Source of the DNA: Anderseniella sp039978075
GTDB lineage: Bacteria; Pseudomonadota; Alphaproteobacteria; Rhizobiales; Aestuariivirgaceae
Length of the DNA: 64,000 nt
Assembly (NCBI GenBank): GCA_039978075.1
Contig: JBDWCA010000006.1
Coordinates: 1 to 64,000, forward strand
Direction: 5' to 3'
Each line of letters opens with the position of its first letter. Position 1 is the stretch's first letter. The notes beneath the pieces are model-generated. The model was given only the letters and a program-made list of their open reading frames with translations. It ran no database searches and was not told the origin of the DNA. This document shows positions 35,299 through 44,218 of the stretch, in pieces. Position numbers and translations under genes: made by a program.

Positions 35299-37092
35299 AT
35301 GACCAACGAACAAATCATTCTTTTCATCATCATGGGCAGCGTACTCGGACTGTTGGTCTGGGGACGCATCCGCTATGACCTCGTGGCATTTTCCGCGCTC
35401 GCGCTGGCGGTTATTCTCGGTGTCGTGGACAAAGATACTGCCTTTTCCGGCTTTGGCCACCCGGCCGTCATCATCATTGCCCTGGTGCTGATTGCATCCC
35501 GGGCTTTGTCGCAATCAGGCGCGGTTGATCTTCTGACCCGCAACATCATTTCCGCCCAGCGCGGTATCAAGGCCCATATCGCCATCATGGGTGTGGTCGG
35601 TGGCGCCCTGTCCTGTTTCATGAACAATGTTGCAGCGCTTGCCTTGCTGATGCCGGTGGACATGCAGGCCGCCGACAAGGCCAAAAGACCGCGCGCAGCG
35701 ACATTGATGCCATTGTCATTCGCCACCATTCTGGGCGGCATGGTGACCATGATCGGCACACCGACCAACATCGTCATCGCGCAGTTCAGGGGCGACGCCA
35801 CATACAATGGCGAACCGCTTGGCGCCTCATATTCCATGTTCGATTTCGCACCCGTCGGACTTGCATGTGCTGCTGTTGGCCTTGTCTACATTTCGTTTAT
35901 AGGCTGGCGTTTCATCCCCCAGGACAAGGCCCGGTCGGAATCCGCCGCCGAGCTTGAGAACCTCGAGGGCTATGTGATGGAAGTGCAGGTGCCCGAAGAC
36001 TCTCCTGCAATCGGCCAGAAGATTCGCGAACTGCTTCCGGTGGCAGATGAAAATGAGGTCTATATTCTGGGTTTGATCCGGCGCGGCGAACGCCTGCCGG
36101 GGTCTGCACGCAGCGTGGAAATCCGCAAAGGTGACATTCTGGTTGTCGAGGCCGGTCCCGAAAGCCTTGAGCAGTTTTCCAATGCGTTGAAACTCGCCTA
36201 CTCATCTTCGTCCCGGCACAAAGGTGCCCTGACCGGCACCCTGGCGATGACCGAAGCTGTCGTCGCTTCCGGGTCCAGACTGGAAGGACGTTCTGCCCGT
36301 GATGTCAGGCTGTTGAGCCGCCAGCAGACCATGCTGCTTGGGGTCGCCCGTGAAGGACGCCCGTTTCGTGACCGGGTCAGGCAACTGGAATTGAGAGCTG
36401 GTGACGTCCTGTTGCTGATGGGTGACAAGGAAGCGCTGCCCGATGTCGTGCAATGGCTCGGATGCCTGCCGCTGGCAGAACGCGGGCTGCAGGTTACGCA
36501 ACGGGAGAAGGCAGGCTTTTCCATCGCCATTTTTGCCATCGCCATCATTGCAGCCAGCCTTGGCCTGGTCTATCTGCCGGTGGCACTGGCCGCCTGTGTC
36601 GCGGTTTATGCACTGCTCAAGGTCATAACCCTGTCGCAGATTTATGAGGCTGTTGAATGGCCGGTGATCGTACTGCTGGCCTCGTTGATCCCGATTGGCG
36701 CCGCCATAGAAAGCTCCGGCGGGACAGTTCTGATTGCAAATGCCATCGTCGATGTGACCGGCGGATGGCCGGCGTGGGCGGTTTTGCTGCTGTTGATGGC
36801 GGTTACCATGACCTTGTCAGACGTCTTGAACAATGTGGCGACGGTGCTTGTGGCCGCCCCGGTGGCCATCAAGATCGCTGAACAGCTGAACGTCAACCCG
36901 GACGCCATGCTGATGGGTGTTGCGGTCTCTGCAAGCTGTGCCTTCCTGACCCCCATCGGCCACAAGAACAACACCATCATCATGGGACCGGGCGGGTATC
37001 GCTTTGGGGACTACTGGCCCATGGGTCTGCCGCTGGAGATCATCATCTTGGCAGTTGGCCTGCCGATGATCCTGATCGTCTGGCCGCTTTAA
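35299..37092 (+). CDS. SLC13/DASS-family transporter with two TrkA-C domains
   Basis: The protein, about 598 residues, has an N-terminal membrane block (about 1-205), two cytoplasmic TrkA-C (RCK-C) domains (about 230-300 and 310-395) and a second membrane block (about 405-598). This layout is typical of the bacterial SLC13-like group for sulfate, carboxylates or other anions. PTNIVIAQ and the closing GHKNNTIIMGPGGYRFGDYWPMG are family signatures. The substrate cannot be assigned. ATG at 35299 is used; a GTG at 35287 would add four residues. Confidence 0.87.
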   Translation: MTNEQIILFIIMGSVLGLLVWGRIRYDLVAFSALALAVILGVVDKDTAFSGFGHPAVIIIALVLIASRALSQSGAVDLLTRNIISAQRGIKAHIAIMGVVGGALSCFMNNVAALALLMPVDMQAADKAKRPRAATLMPLSFATILGGMVTMIGTPTNIVIAQFRGDATYNGEPLGASYSMFDFAPVGLACAAVGLVYISFIGWRFIPQDKARSESAAELENLEGYVMEVQVPEDSPAIGQKIRELLPVADENEVYILGLIRRGERLPGSARSVEIRKGDILVVEAGPESLEQFSNALKLAYSSSSRHKGALTGTLAMTEAVVASGSRLEGRSARDVRLLSRQQTMLLGVAREGRPFRDRVRQLELRAGDVLLLMGDKEALPDVVQWLGCLPLAERGLQVTQREKAGFSIAIFAIAIIAASLGLVYLPVALAACVAVYALLKVITLSQIYEAVEWPVIVLLASLIPIGAAIESSGGTVLIANAIVDVTGGWPAWAVLLLLMAVTMTLSDVLNNVATVLVAAPVAIKIAEQLNVNPDAMLMGVAVSASCAFLTPIGHKNNTIIMGPGGYRFGDYWPMGLPLEIIILAVGLPMILIVWPL

Positions 37093-37201
37093 TCAGCCAA
37101 ACATCCAATTTGGAGCTGGTCTTGATCAGACTCACACCAACGCTAATTTTGTGAATTTTCTCTGTACGGTTAGACTGTGAAAAACTCGCAGGGAGGATTT
37201 C

Positions 37202-38209
37202 ATGAAACTGACAGAAGCCGAAATCCAGGTTCTGGCATCCATCGCGGTTTTGGAAGCAGCGTCCAGTCCGATATCTCGAGAAAATGTCGAGGCCCGTGGA
37301 GAAGCATATTGGACCTATAAAGAGGACTGGTCGGGAACGTTCGATACACTGGCCAGCAAAGGGCTCATTAAAACCGGCCGGGCAGGACTGGAACTGACCG
37401 AAACAGGTCGCCCACATGCCGAGGAGTTTCGCAAAGAACGGCCCGATATGTACTGGTATCAGTACCAGGTATTCTACACAGCCGCATATGAAAGCCAGGC
37501 CCATTCCGAACTTTGCAAACGCGTCTTCGGCAAAAACCTGTGTCAAGATGGCCAGACTGACATGCCCGCTCTAAAGCATCTTCTGGATTTGTTGAAACTG
37601 CAACCCGGAGACAAGCTTCTTGACCTTGGCTGCGGGGCTGGAATGATCTCCGAATATATCTCCGATGAAATTGGGGTTGATGTCGTTGGCCTTGACTATT
37701 CTCAATCAGCCATCGAAGCCGCTGCAGAACGAACCATTGCGAAACGCGACCGGCTTGATTTTGTTGCGGGCAATTTCAATGAATTGAGTTTTCCCGACGA
37801 AAGTTTCGACGCAATCGTGTCGCTGGACACGCTCTACTGGGCCGCTGACCTGCCTGGTGTCATGGCACGCCTGATGTCCATGCTGAAACCGGGAGGGCGC
37901 ATGGGTATTTTCATGAACCATCACATTGATGGCGCTGACTCGGTTGACCGCCTGGCTGTCGAATACTCTGATCTGGCAATTACGCTCCGTGAGTTGGGTC
38001 ATCCATACGAGAGTTTTGACTACACGAGGCAAATCGGTGAATTTTGGAAAAGAAACTGCAGCACTGCAGAAGAGCTTCTTCCAATGTACGAAAAAGAAGG
38101 CAACGGTTTTATCGCCGAGGGCCTCATACGGGAGTCTCGCGGGGAGTACCTGCCGGACATAGAAGCCGGGCGCATTGCCAGATATCTCTTTACGGTGGCG
38201 CGCCGGTGA
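37202..38209 (+). CDS. Winged-helix-fused class I SAM-dependent methyltransferase
   Basis: The 335-residue protein joins an N-terminal winged-helix-like domain (about 1-75: EAEIQVLASIAVL, then FDTLASKGLIKTG) to a methyltransferase domain (about 120-260) with SAM motif LLDLGCGAGMISEYI and FDAIVSLDTLYWA. The acceptor is unknown; the N-terminal region could recognise a protein or a nucleic acid, or act as a dimerisation module as in some O-methyltransferases. GGGAGGA at the ribosome site precedes the ATG by 6 bases. It stands alone, with its own upstream region after the transporter gene. Confidence 0.8.
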   Translation: MKLTEAEIQVLASIAVLEAASSPISRENVEARGEAYWTYKEDWSGTFDTLASKGLIKTGRAGLELTETGRPHAEEFRKERPDMYWYQYQVFYTAAYESQAHSELCKRVFGKNLCQDGQTDMPALKHLLDLLKLQPGDKLLDLGCGAGMISEYISDEIGVDVVGLDYSQSAIEAAAERTIAKRDRLDFVAGNFNELSFPDESFDAIVSLDTLYWAADLPGVMARLMSMLKPGGRMGIFMNHHIDGADSVDRLAVEYSDLAITLRELGHPYESFDYTRQIGEFWKRNCSTAEELLPMYEKEGNGFIAEGLIRESRGEYLPDIEAGRIARYLFTVARR

Positions 38210-38299
38210 GAATGTTTGCCCGAATCTTGTCAGGTTCCAGACAACCTGCTGGTTGTGCGGTATCAACTTTGATGATGGTCGGCCTTGCCTGATACCGCC

Positions 38300-39124
38300 C
38301 TATTTCCACTCACCGGCCCGCCAGCCGCGAATGAGCTGGGGTGCAAGCGGGTCTGCGGATGCCTGCTGCACCTCGAACTCCGGCGGCACGGTTATATTGT
38401 GTGGCATGAACACATAGCGCTGCTGCTTCACGCCGACCGTTGGCGGCTGGCGCGTCTGCTCGAAATAGTCATAGCCGACTTTCAGGTCGCGCCAGTACGG
38501 CTCATGCGGATGGCCGGCATAGCGCAGCAGATTCTGTTCGCTCATACGGAACGGAAACGCATGCACCGGAAACTCTTTCTGGCCATACAGGAAGGCTTCA
38601 CGGGCCAGCGAGAACAATTCCTTGATATGGTCATCCGTGATCGCATAACACCCTGCTGACCGGCATCCGCCATGCACCATCAGGTGAGTGCCGGTGCGGC
38701 CGAGCGATTTGTCAAACGCATTGGGGAAACCGAGGTTGAAGGACAGGTAATACTGCGACTTCGGGTTCATCTGGCGTTGCGACACCATGTAGAAGCCTTC
38801 CGGTGCCTGCCGGTCGCCTTCCTTGTATTTCGGCCCCAAAACACCGGATCGACTGCAGATTTCGTAGGTGCGAAACAGCACATGGGGTCCGTAAGCCTGC
38901 TGCAACCAGACTTCCATCTGGTTTTCTTCCTTGAACACGCGGACAAGCAGCGGTGCGCCTACTTTCAGGTTTTGCCGCTGCAGATCGGCCATCACCTTGG
39001 GAGATAACGGCTCCAGCGCCTTGTCAGTACTACTGCAGGCCGACAGGGCAACCAGCGACGTCAAACCGGTGGCGCAAAAGCCACGACGCGTCAGTCCCGT
39101 CATGAATGTCTTGTCACTGTTCAT
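38300..39124 (-). CDS. YafK-like L,D-transpeptidase-fold lipoprotein
   Basis: The protein, about 274 residues, has an N-terminal export signal with RR and lipobox LVALSAC (C30), so it is probably a lipoprotein, perhaps Tat-exported. The YkuD-type domain has LMVHGGCRSAGCYA, the YafK/DpaA active-site form with the catalytic cysteine in GC. E. coli YafK (DpaA) removes Braun lipoprotein from peptidoglycan. SFNLGFPNAFDKSLGRTG is also conserved. It is followed in the same direction by nothing near, and a paralogue lies 66 bases upstream. Confidence 0.87.
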   Translation of the reverse strand: MNSDKTFMTGLTRRGFCATGLTSLVALSACSSTDKALEPLSPKVMADLQRQNLKVGAPLLVRVFKEENQMEVWLQQAYGPHVLFRTYEICSRSGVLGPKYKEGDRQAPEGFYMVSQRQMNPKSQYYLSFNLGFPNAFDKSLGRTGTHLMVHGGCRSAGCYAITDDHIKELFSLAREAFLYGQKEFPVHAFPFRMSEQNLLRYAGHPHEPYWRDLKVGYDYFEQTRQPPTVGVKQQRYVFMPHNITVPPEFEVQQASADPLAPQLIRGWRAGEWK

Positions 39125-39190
39125 TTTTGACAAACCCAATTTGCGAAACCGTCCTCACATATTCCATAGTGCAGCACAACACGCTAACGC

Positions 39191-39916
39191 TCAATTAACC
39201 ACGTAGGATTTGTCTGCAACCCGCACACGCGGCACCTCGCGCTCACGCTCGAAAACATCATACCCCTGCTTCAGCATTACCCAGAAATCGTGCCATTTTG
39301 TGCCCTTGTGCCGGTCAAGTGCGGTTTGTTCCAGCCGGAACGGAAAGGCATGCACCCGCACAGCCTGCTGGCCATTGTCGAGCGCTGCTTCCACAAGCCT
39401 GTAGATCACTTCAACCTGATGGTCGCGCACCGCATAACACCCGATGGACGAACACCCGCCGTGCACCATGAGAAAAGACCCGGTGCGGCCAAGCGAGCGG
39501 TCATAACGGTTGGGGAATCCGAGATTGAACGAAAGATGATGCCGGCTGTTCGGGTTCAACAGGCCTTTGGTCACCGTATAAAATCCTTCCGGCGACTGCT
39601 TGTCACCTTCCTTCAGCTTCGGCCCCAGATTGCCGGACCAGTTGCAGATTTCAACTGTCCGGTACAATTCCCAACCGGCCTTGCCTTTCAGCCACAGTTC
39701 AAGCTCGGAACTCTGTTTGAAAATGCGAATAAAGACGGGCATGCCGGGCTTGAGTTGCCGGGTATCCAGTTCCGCCCATGCCTGCTTCCTGAATACTTCA
39801 GGATCAGGATGGCGCAATCGTTCCACGATACGGCTCCCTTCGCCGGTGCGATAAAGCGCATAGCCGGTGGACGCCATGATAGCCAGCACCAGCATCAGTT
39901 TGAATAATCGCCGCAT
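39191..39916 (-). CDS. YafK-like L,D-transpeptidase-fold protein, membrane-anchored paralogue
   Basis: The protein, 241 residues, has an N-terminal membrane anchor (about 4-24) instead of a lipobox. Its catalytic region (LMVHGGCSSIGCYAV) and the stretch LSFNLGFPNRYDRSLGRTG match its neighbour at 38300, and both share GPKxKEGDxQxPEGFY. The two are tandem duplicates with different attachment modes, so they may act at different sites or on different substrates. The start MRRLFK at 39916 is chosen; a start at 39928 adds four residues. Confidence 0.86.
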   Translation of the reverse strand: MRRLFKLMLVLAIMASTGYALYRTGEGSRIVERLRHPDPEVFRKQAWAELDTRQLKPGMPVFIRIFKQSSELELWLKGKAGWELYRTVEICNWSGNLGPKLKEGDKQSPEGFYTVTKGLLNPNSRHHLSFNLGFPNRYDRSLGRTGSFLMVHGGCSSIGCYAVRDHQVEVIYRLVEAALDNGQQAVRVHAFPFRLEQTALDRHKGTKWHDFWVMLKQGYDVFEREREVPRVRVADKSYVVN

Positions 39917-40050
39917 AAATCCACACAAGCCACTGTCATTGATTCACGGGCAAGATCGCCGAGCAAAACGGCAAGTTTGCGGCGAATTCGTGAGCATAAG
40001 GGCGCCTATGATCGTGATTGGTGTTACCGCAAGCGGGCTTCAGATCGCAT

Positions 40051-41010
40051 CTAGCTCGCCAAAGTCCGCCCGATCGCCAGGAATTTTTCACGCCGCTGCT
40101 GACGCACCTCATCCTCAGACATGTGCTTGAACGGCATCAGGGCGGCTGAAATTGCCTCCCTGACCGATTGCATGGCAGCATCGCGTCCCCGGTGTGCGCC
40201 ACCGACCGGTTCCGGCACGATAGTATCAATCACACCGAGCTCTTTCAGGTGCGCGGCAGTAATACGCATGGCCGTGGCCGCTTCACTGGCACGTGCTGAA
40301 TCATGCCATAAAATCGACGCTGCCCCTTCCGGCGAGATGACCGAGTATATCGAGTGCTCAAGCATCAACACTGAATTCGCCGTCGCAATGGCCACAGCTC
40401 CGCCTGATCCGCCTTCACCGATAATGGTCGAAATGATCGGCGTGCCAAGCCCAAGGCAACAATCGGTAGATCGGGCAATGGCTTCAGCCTGGCCGCGCTC
40501 TTCCGCGCCAATGCCGGGATAGGCACCTGCAGTATCCACAAACGTCAGCACCGGCAGGGCGAAGCGCTGTGCCAGCTCCATCAGCCGAACTGCCTTGCGA
40601 TAACCTTCCGGGCGCGCCATGCCGAAATTGTGTTTCAGGCGCGACTTGGTATCTGCACCCTTTTCCTGGCCGATCACGACCACCGGATCTCCGTCAAATC
40701 GCCCCAGACCACCAAGAATGGCATCATCTTCGGCAAACTTCCGGTCCCCGGCAAGGGGTGTAAATTCGCTGATCAGCGCATCCAGGTAATCCTGGGTGTG
40801 GGGCCGGTCCGGGTGCCGGGCAACCTGGGTTTTCTGCCAGGGTTCAAGGCTCGCGTAAAGGTCGGCAAGTGATTTCGAAAGCTTGGTTTCCAGTTGCTTC
40901 ACTTCATCGGCGATCGATACTGAACCATCATCTTCATTGATGGATTTCAACTCGGCGATCTTACCCGCCAGCTCGGCAATGCGTGTTTCAAAATCAAGAA
41001 ATGTCTGCAT
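40051..41010 (-). CDS. accA: Acetyl-CoA carboxylase carboxyltransferase subunit alpha
   Basis: The 319-residue protein pairs with AccD to transfer carboxyl from biotin to acetyl-CoA, making malonyl-CoA. The N-terminus (FLDFETRIAELAGKI) has the coiled-coil of AccA. The catalytic domain has IGQEKGADTKSRLKHNFGMARPEGYRKA and the glycine-rich IIGEGGSGGAVAIATAN. The C-terminal KELGVIDTIVPEPVGGAHR is typical. It lies downstream of xerD with a 128-base gap. Confidence 0.97.
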   Translation of the reverse strand: MQTFLDFETRIAELAGKIAELKSINEDDGSVSIADEVKQLETKLSKSLADLYASLEPWQKTQVARHPDRPHTQDYLDALISEFTPLAGDRKFAEDDAILGGLGRFDGDPVVVIGQEKGADTKSRLKHNFGMARPEGYRKAVRLMELAQRFALPVLTFVDTAGAYPGIGAEERGQAEAIARSTDCCLGLGTPIISTIIGEGGSGGAVAIATANSVLMLEHSIYSVISPEGAASILWHDSARASEAATAMRITAAHLKELGVIDTIVPEPVGGAHRGRDAAMQSVREAISAALMPFKHMSEDEVRQQRREKFLAIGRTLAS

Positions 41011-41138
41011 GTTTCAAATGACCGCAACTGCTGGAACCGCGGTGCCCGCCCTCGCCTGAGCCTAACTGACTATCGGCTGCAAACTGGCGTCACGCCGATA
41101 CGATGTCAACCTGCTATTTAGTGTGCACAAAGCACAAC

Positions 41139-42119
41139 TTACCGGTTGAGCGGGTGATGACTTTCCACCGCCTCCCGCAATTTTTCAGGCATCACATGGG
41201 TGTAGATCTGTGTTGTTGAAATATCTGCATGACCCAGCATCTGCTGCACCGACCTCAGATCTGCGCCGCCCTGCAGCAGATGACTGGCGAATGCATGGCG
41301 CACAACATGGGGTGACACGGCGTCTGGACCAATCCCGGCAACACCCGCCAGTTGCTTCAGCATCAGCGCAAAATGCTGGCGCGTCAGGTGTTTCTGCTTG
41401 CCTCCGGAGGCAAACAGGTACTGCGTCGGTTCAAAGTGCACAATGTCGGCTGCCTGTTTCACGGCATCCATATAGTCGTTGATGGCCGCGCGAGCGGCAG
41501 GCGACAGCGGCACCAGCCGTTCGCGCCCGCCCTTGCCGCGCACTGTGATAAACCTGTCATCGCTGGAAACCATGCCGACCGTCAGACTGACCAGTTCCGA
41601 CACCCTGAGGCCCGTTGCATACAAGACCTCCGTCAGGCACATCATTCGCAGCGCTTTCAGCCGCGCCTTGCCGCGCGCACTGAGCGCCTGCTCGCGCGCT
41701 GCAACCAGCAGTTTTTCTGCCTGTCCCACACTCATTGTCTTTGGCAGGGTGCGCGCCTTGCGCGGTGCCGCGATACCACTTGCAGGGTCATCCTCCACAA
41801 TGCCTTCGGCGTACGCAAACTTGTGCAATTGGCGGGCGGCAGACAGCCTGCGGGCTATGGTTGACTTAGCCAGTCCTTCCGCCTGCAGCTCGCTCAGCCA
41901 GGCGCGAACTTCCTCACTGCCGGCACCTCCCAGAGCGCAGCCCCGCTTTGTCAGGAAATCACTGTATTGTTCGAGGTCACGGGCATAGGCTGCAAGTGTG
42001 TTTCTGGATGCACCGCGTTCGGCGCTCATCATCTCGAGAAACAATGCAACAGTCCGGCTGGCGTCCATGCGGGCATCCCGGCCCGAGCCATTGTCTTTAT
42101 CAGTTTTCGAAGACACCAT
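41139..42119 (-). CDS. xerD: Tyrosine recombinase XerD
   Basis: The 326-residue XerC/D recombinase resolves chromosome dimers at dif. The catalytic residues are R172 (ATGLRVSEL), K196 (VRGKGGRERL), H271 and R274 (SPHVVRHAFASHLL), H297 (MLGHADIST) and the nucleophile Y306 (TTQIYTHV). The N-terminal core-binding domain is complete. Its place next to accA and aroK is the usual Hyphomicrobiales one, which argues for the housekeeping XerD rather than a mobile-element integrase. A 46-residue frame overlaps its start by 20 bases. Confidence 0.95.
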   Translation of the reverse strand: MVSSKTDKDNGSGRDARMDASRTVALFLEMMSAERGASRNTLAAYARDLEQYSDFLTKRGCALGGAGSEEVRAWLSELQAEGLAKSTIARRLSAARQLHKFAYAEGIVEDDPASGIAAPRKARTLPKTMSVGQAEKLLVAAREQALSARGKARLKALRMMCLTEVLYATGLRVSELVSLTVGMVSSDDRFITVRGKGGRERLVPLSPAARAAINDYMDAVKQAADIVHFEPTQYLFASGGKQKHLTRQHFALMLKQLAGVAGIGPDAVSPHVVRHAFASHLLQGGADLRSVQQMLGHADISTTQIYTHVMPEKLREAVESHHPLNR

Positions 42120-42240
42120 TGGAAAGCTGCTTCACCACTTCTTGCTGTTCGGGCGGGAAAGTGGCCAGGCCCCAAACCGCGCCATACCCGGCACCAGCCA
42201 AGCATAGTACGATTAACAGAAAGCGAAGACTGTCAGGCAT
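42100..42240 (-). CDS. 46-residue membrane microprotein overlapping xerD
   Basis: The small protein begins MPDSLRFLLIVLCLAGAGYG and has one membrane helix (about 5-27), followed by a conserved-looking FPPEQQEVVKQL segment. Short proteins of this form occur in rhizobial genomes between xerD and aroK and are usually annotated as hypothetical; that recollection has not been checked. The end overlaps xerD by 20 bases. A longer frame starting at 42306 is not needed. Confidence 0.6.
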   Translation of the reverse strand: MPDSLRFLLIVLCLAGAGYGAVWGLATFPPEQQEVVKQLSNGVFEN

Positions 42241-42485
42241 GACGGATAAAATGTTCCTCAAACAGATAGTTAGGATTTGCGCGTTGCGACCTGCAATGTG
42301 CAACAATCCGGGTTAAATCGCAAAGTGTTTGCGTCCCGGGCTCGCCGCTGTAACGGCTCTGAAGCAGTTTGCCCAGCAGTTTCCTGAAATCGCGTATGTT
42401 CTATGGCATCAGTCGCCATTTTCTCCTAAAACAGAAAAAGCAGAGCGCCAATGGAGCTCAATACGTAAATTGGGTTCAAACAGCA

Positions 42486-43076
42486 GTGACCGAAACCAGC
42501 AAGTCCAACGACAACATCACCACCATCGTGTCTCAGCTCAACGGTCGCAGTATCGTGCTGATCGGACTGATGGGTGCAGGCAAGACCACCATAGGCAGGC
42601 GTCTGGCCAAAAAGCTGAAATTGCCGTTCGCCGATGCCGACACTGAAATTGAAAAGGCGGCCGGCAAGACCGTTCCTGAAATTTTCGAGGAGCATGGCGA
42701 ACAGTATTTCCGCGATGGCGAGCGCAGGGTCATTGAACGCCTGCTGAGCGAGCAACCTCGCGTGCTGGCAACCGGAGGCGGCGCTTATATGAGCGAAGAA
42801 ACCCGCGCCACAATTGCCGACAAGGGAGTTTCCATCTGGCTCAAGGCAGATTTTGAGCTTTTGATGAAGCGGGTGCGCAAGCGGTCGAACAGACCGTTGC
42901 TGAAAACCGACGATCCTGAAGCGGTCATGCGCAAGCTGATAGCCGAGCGCTATCCCGTCTATGGCAATTCCAACATCATGGTGGAAAGCAAGGACGTGCC
43001 CCACGACCAGATTGTGATTGCGTGCATTGAAACCCTGGCCGAGCACCTGCGCCAGCAGGAAACGGCGCGCGCATGA
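42486..43076 (+). CDS. aroK: Shikimate kinase
   Basis: The 196-residue protein is a P-loop kinase with Walker A GLMGAGKTT at 27-35, the shikimate-binding DTEIE, GGG in VLATGGGAY, and RSNRPLL in the lid region. It phosphorylates shikimate for aromatic amino acids. The GTG at 42486 is preferred because the conserved region begins 20 residues later; an ATG at 42369 would add 39 unconserved residues. It overlaps aroB by 4 bases (ATGA). Confidence 0.94.
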   Translation: MTETSKSNDNITTIVSQLNGRSIVLIGLMGAGKTTIGRRLAKKLKLPFADADTEIEKAAGKTVPEIFEEHGEQYFRDGERRVIERLLSEQPRVLATGGGAYMSEETRATIADKGVSIWLKADFELLMKRVRKRSNRPLLKTDDPEAVMRKLIAERYPVYGNSNIMVESKDVPHDQIVIACIETLAEHLRQQETARA

Positions 43077-44218
43077 ACCAGGACACATCATCACCGGCCG
43101 ACACCGCCAGAGCCGAAGTCAAAGTTTCACTTGGTGAGCGCAGTTATGACATTACGATTTCCGACGGGTTGCTCGCCCACGCCGGGCGCACGATTGCGCC
43201 ACTGCTGGCACGTCCGGTCACCGCGATTGTGACAGATGAGAACGTTGCCCAGCACCATCTGAAAACACTCACCGACAGTCTCGATCAGGCCGGCGTCAAA
43301 CACACCGCAATCATCCTGCCGGCTGGCGAACAGACCAAGAGTTACACCCGGCTCGCGCAGGTGTGCGATGCCATTATTGCCGCCGGCATGGAGCGCAATG
43401 ACCACATAATCGCCTTTGGCGGCGGCGTTATCGGAGATCTTGCAGGTTTTGCAGCCGCAATTGTCCGCCGCGGCATCGGTTTCATCCAGATACCAACGTC
43501 ACTGCTGGCACAGGTTGACAGTTCCGTCGGCGGCAAGACCGGCATCAACTCCAGTCATGGCAAGAACCTCGTCGGTGCATTTCACCAACCCGTCGCGGTA
43601 CTGGCGGACATCGATGTCCTGAACACCCTGCCCGCCCGCGAACTGGCGGCCGGTTATGCTGAAGTCGCAAAATACGGCCTGCTCGGCGATCCGGAATTCT
43701 TTGGCTGGCTGGAAGACAATGCCGCCCGGATTTTCGCCGGCGACCCGCAAGCCCGCATCCGCGCCATCCGTACTTCCTGCCAGGCAAAGGCAGCCATTGT
43801 GGCGCGTGATGAACGTGAAACCGGTGACCGTGCATTACTCAATCTCGGGCACACGTTCGGCCATTCGCTTGAAGCCGCCACAGGATACTCCGACAAGCTT
43901 CTGCACGGCGAAGGCGTGGCAATCGGCATGGCGCAGGCCTTCCGGTTTTCCGAACAGCTGGGCATCTGCACACCGGGAGCTGCAGCGCGCATGGAAAAGC
44001 ACCTGAAGTCGGTTGGCTTGCCGACAGATGTATCCGGTATCAGGGCACATCTTCCCGACGCGCGCAAACTGGTGGACATCATGCGCCAGGACAAGAAGGC
44101 CGAGGCAGGTCGCATTAACTTTATTCTGGTAAAAGATGTCGGCAATGCCTACATCGACAGAACCATAGAAGAGGACGGCCTGATCAAATTCCTTGAGGCC
44201 GAATTAAAACTACAATGA
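43073..44218 (+). CDS. aroB: 3-dehydroquinate synthase
   Basis: The 381-residue zinc- and NAD-dependent enzyme makes dehydroquinate, the second shikimate-pathway step. The signatures GGGVIGDLAGFAAAI, TSLLAQVDSSVGGKTGIN and the metal-site region LNLGHTFGHSLEA are present. AroK and AroB are adjacent and overlapping, as in most alphaproteobacteria. Its stop overlaps the CorC gene by 4 bases, making a three-gene unit. Confidence 0.97.
   Translation: MNQDTSSPADTARAEVKVSLGERSYDITISDGLLAHAGRTIAPLLARPVTAIVTDENVAQHHLKTLTDSLDQAGVKHTAIILPAGEQTKSYTRLAQVCDAIIAAGMERNDHIIAFGGGVIGDLAGFAAAIVRRGIGFIQIPTSLLAQVDSSVGGKTGINSSHGKNLVGAFHQPVAVLADIDVLNTLPARELAAGYAEVAKYGLLGDPEFFGWLEDNAARIFAGDPQARIRAIRTSCQAKAAIVARDERETGDRALLNLGHTFGHSLEAATGYSDKLLHGEGVAIGMAQAFRFSEQLGICTPGAAARMEKHLKSVGLPTDVSGIRAHLPDARKLVDIMRQDKKAEAGRINFILVKDVGNAYIDRTIEEDGLIKFLEAELKLQ

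Noticed and set aside
41139..42119. xerD as a mobile-element integrase
   Set aside because: Full XerD catalytic set, normal length and usual housekeeping neighbours (accA, aroK).
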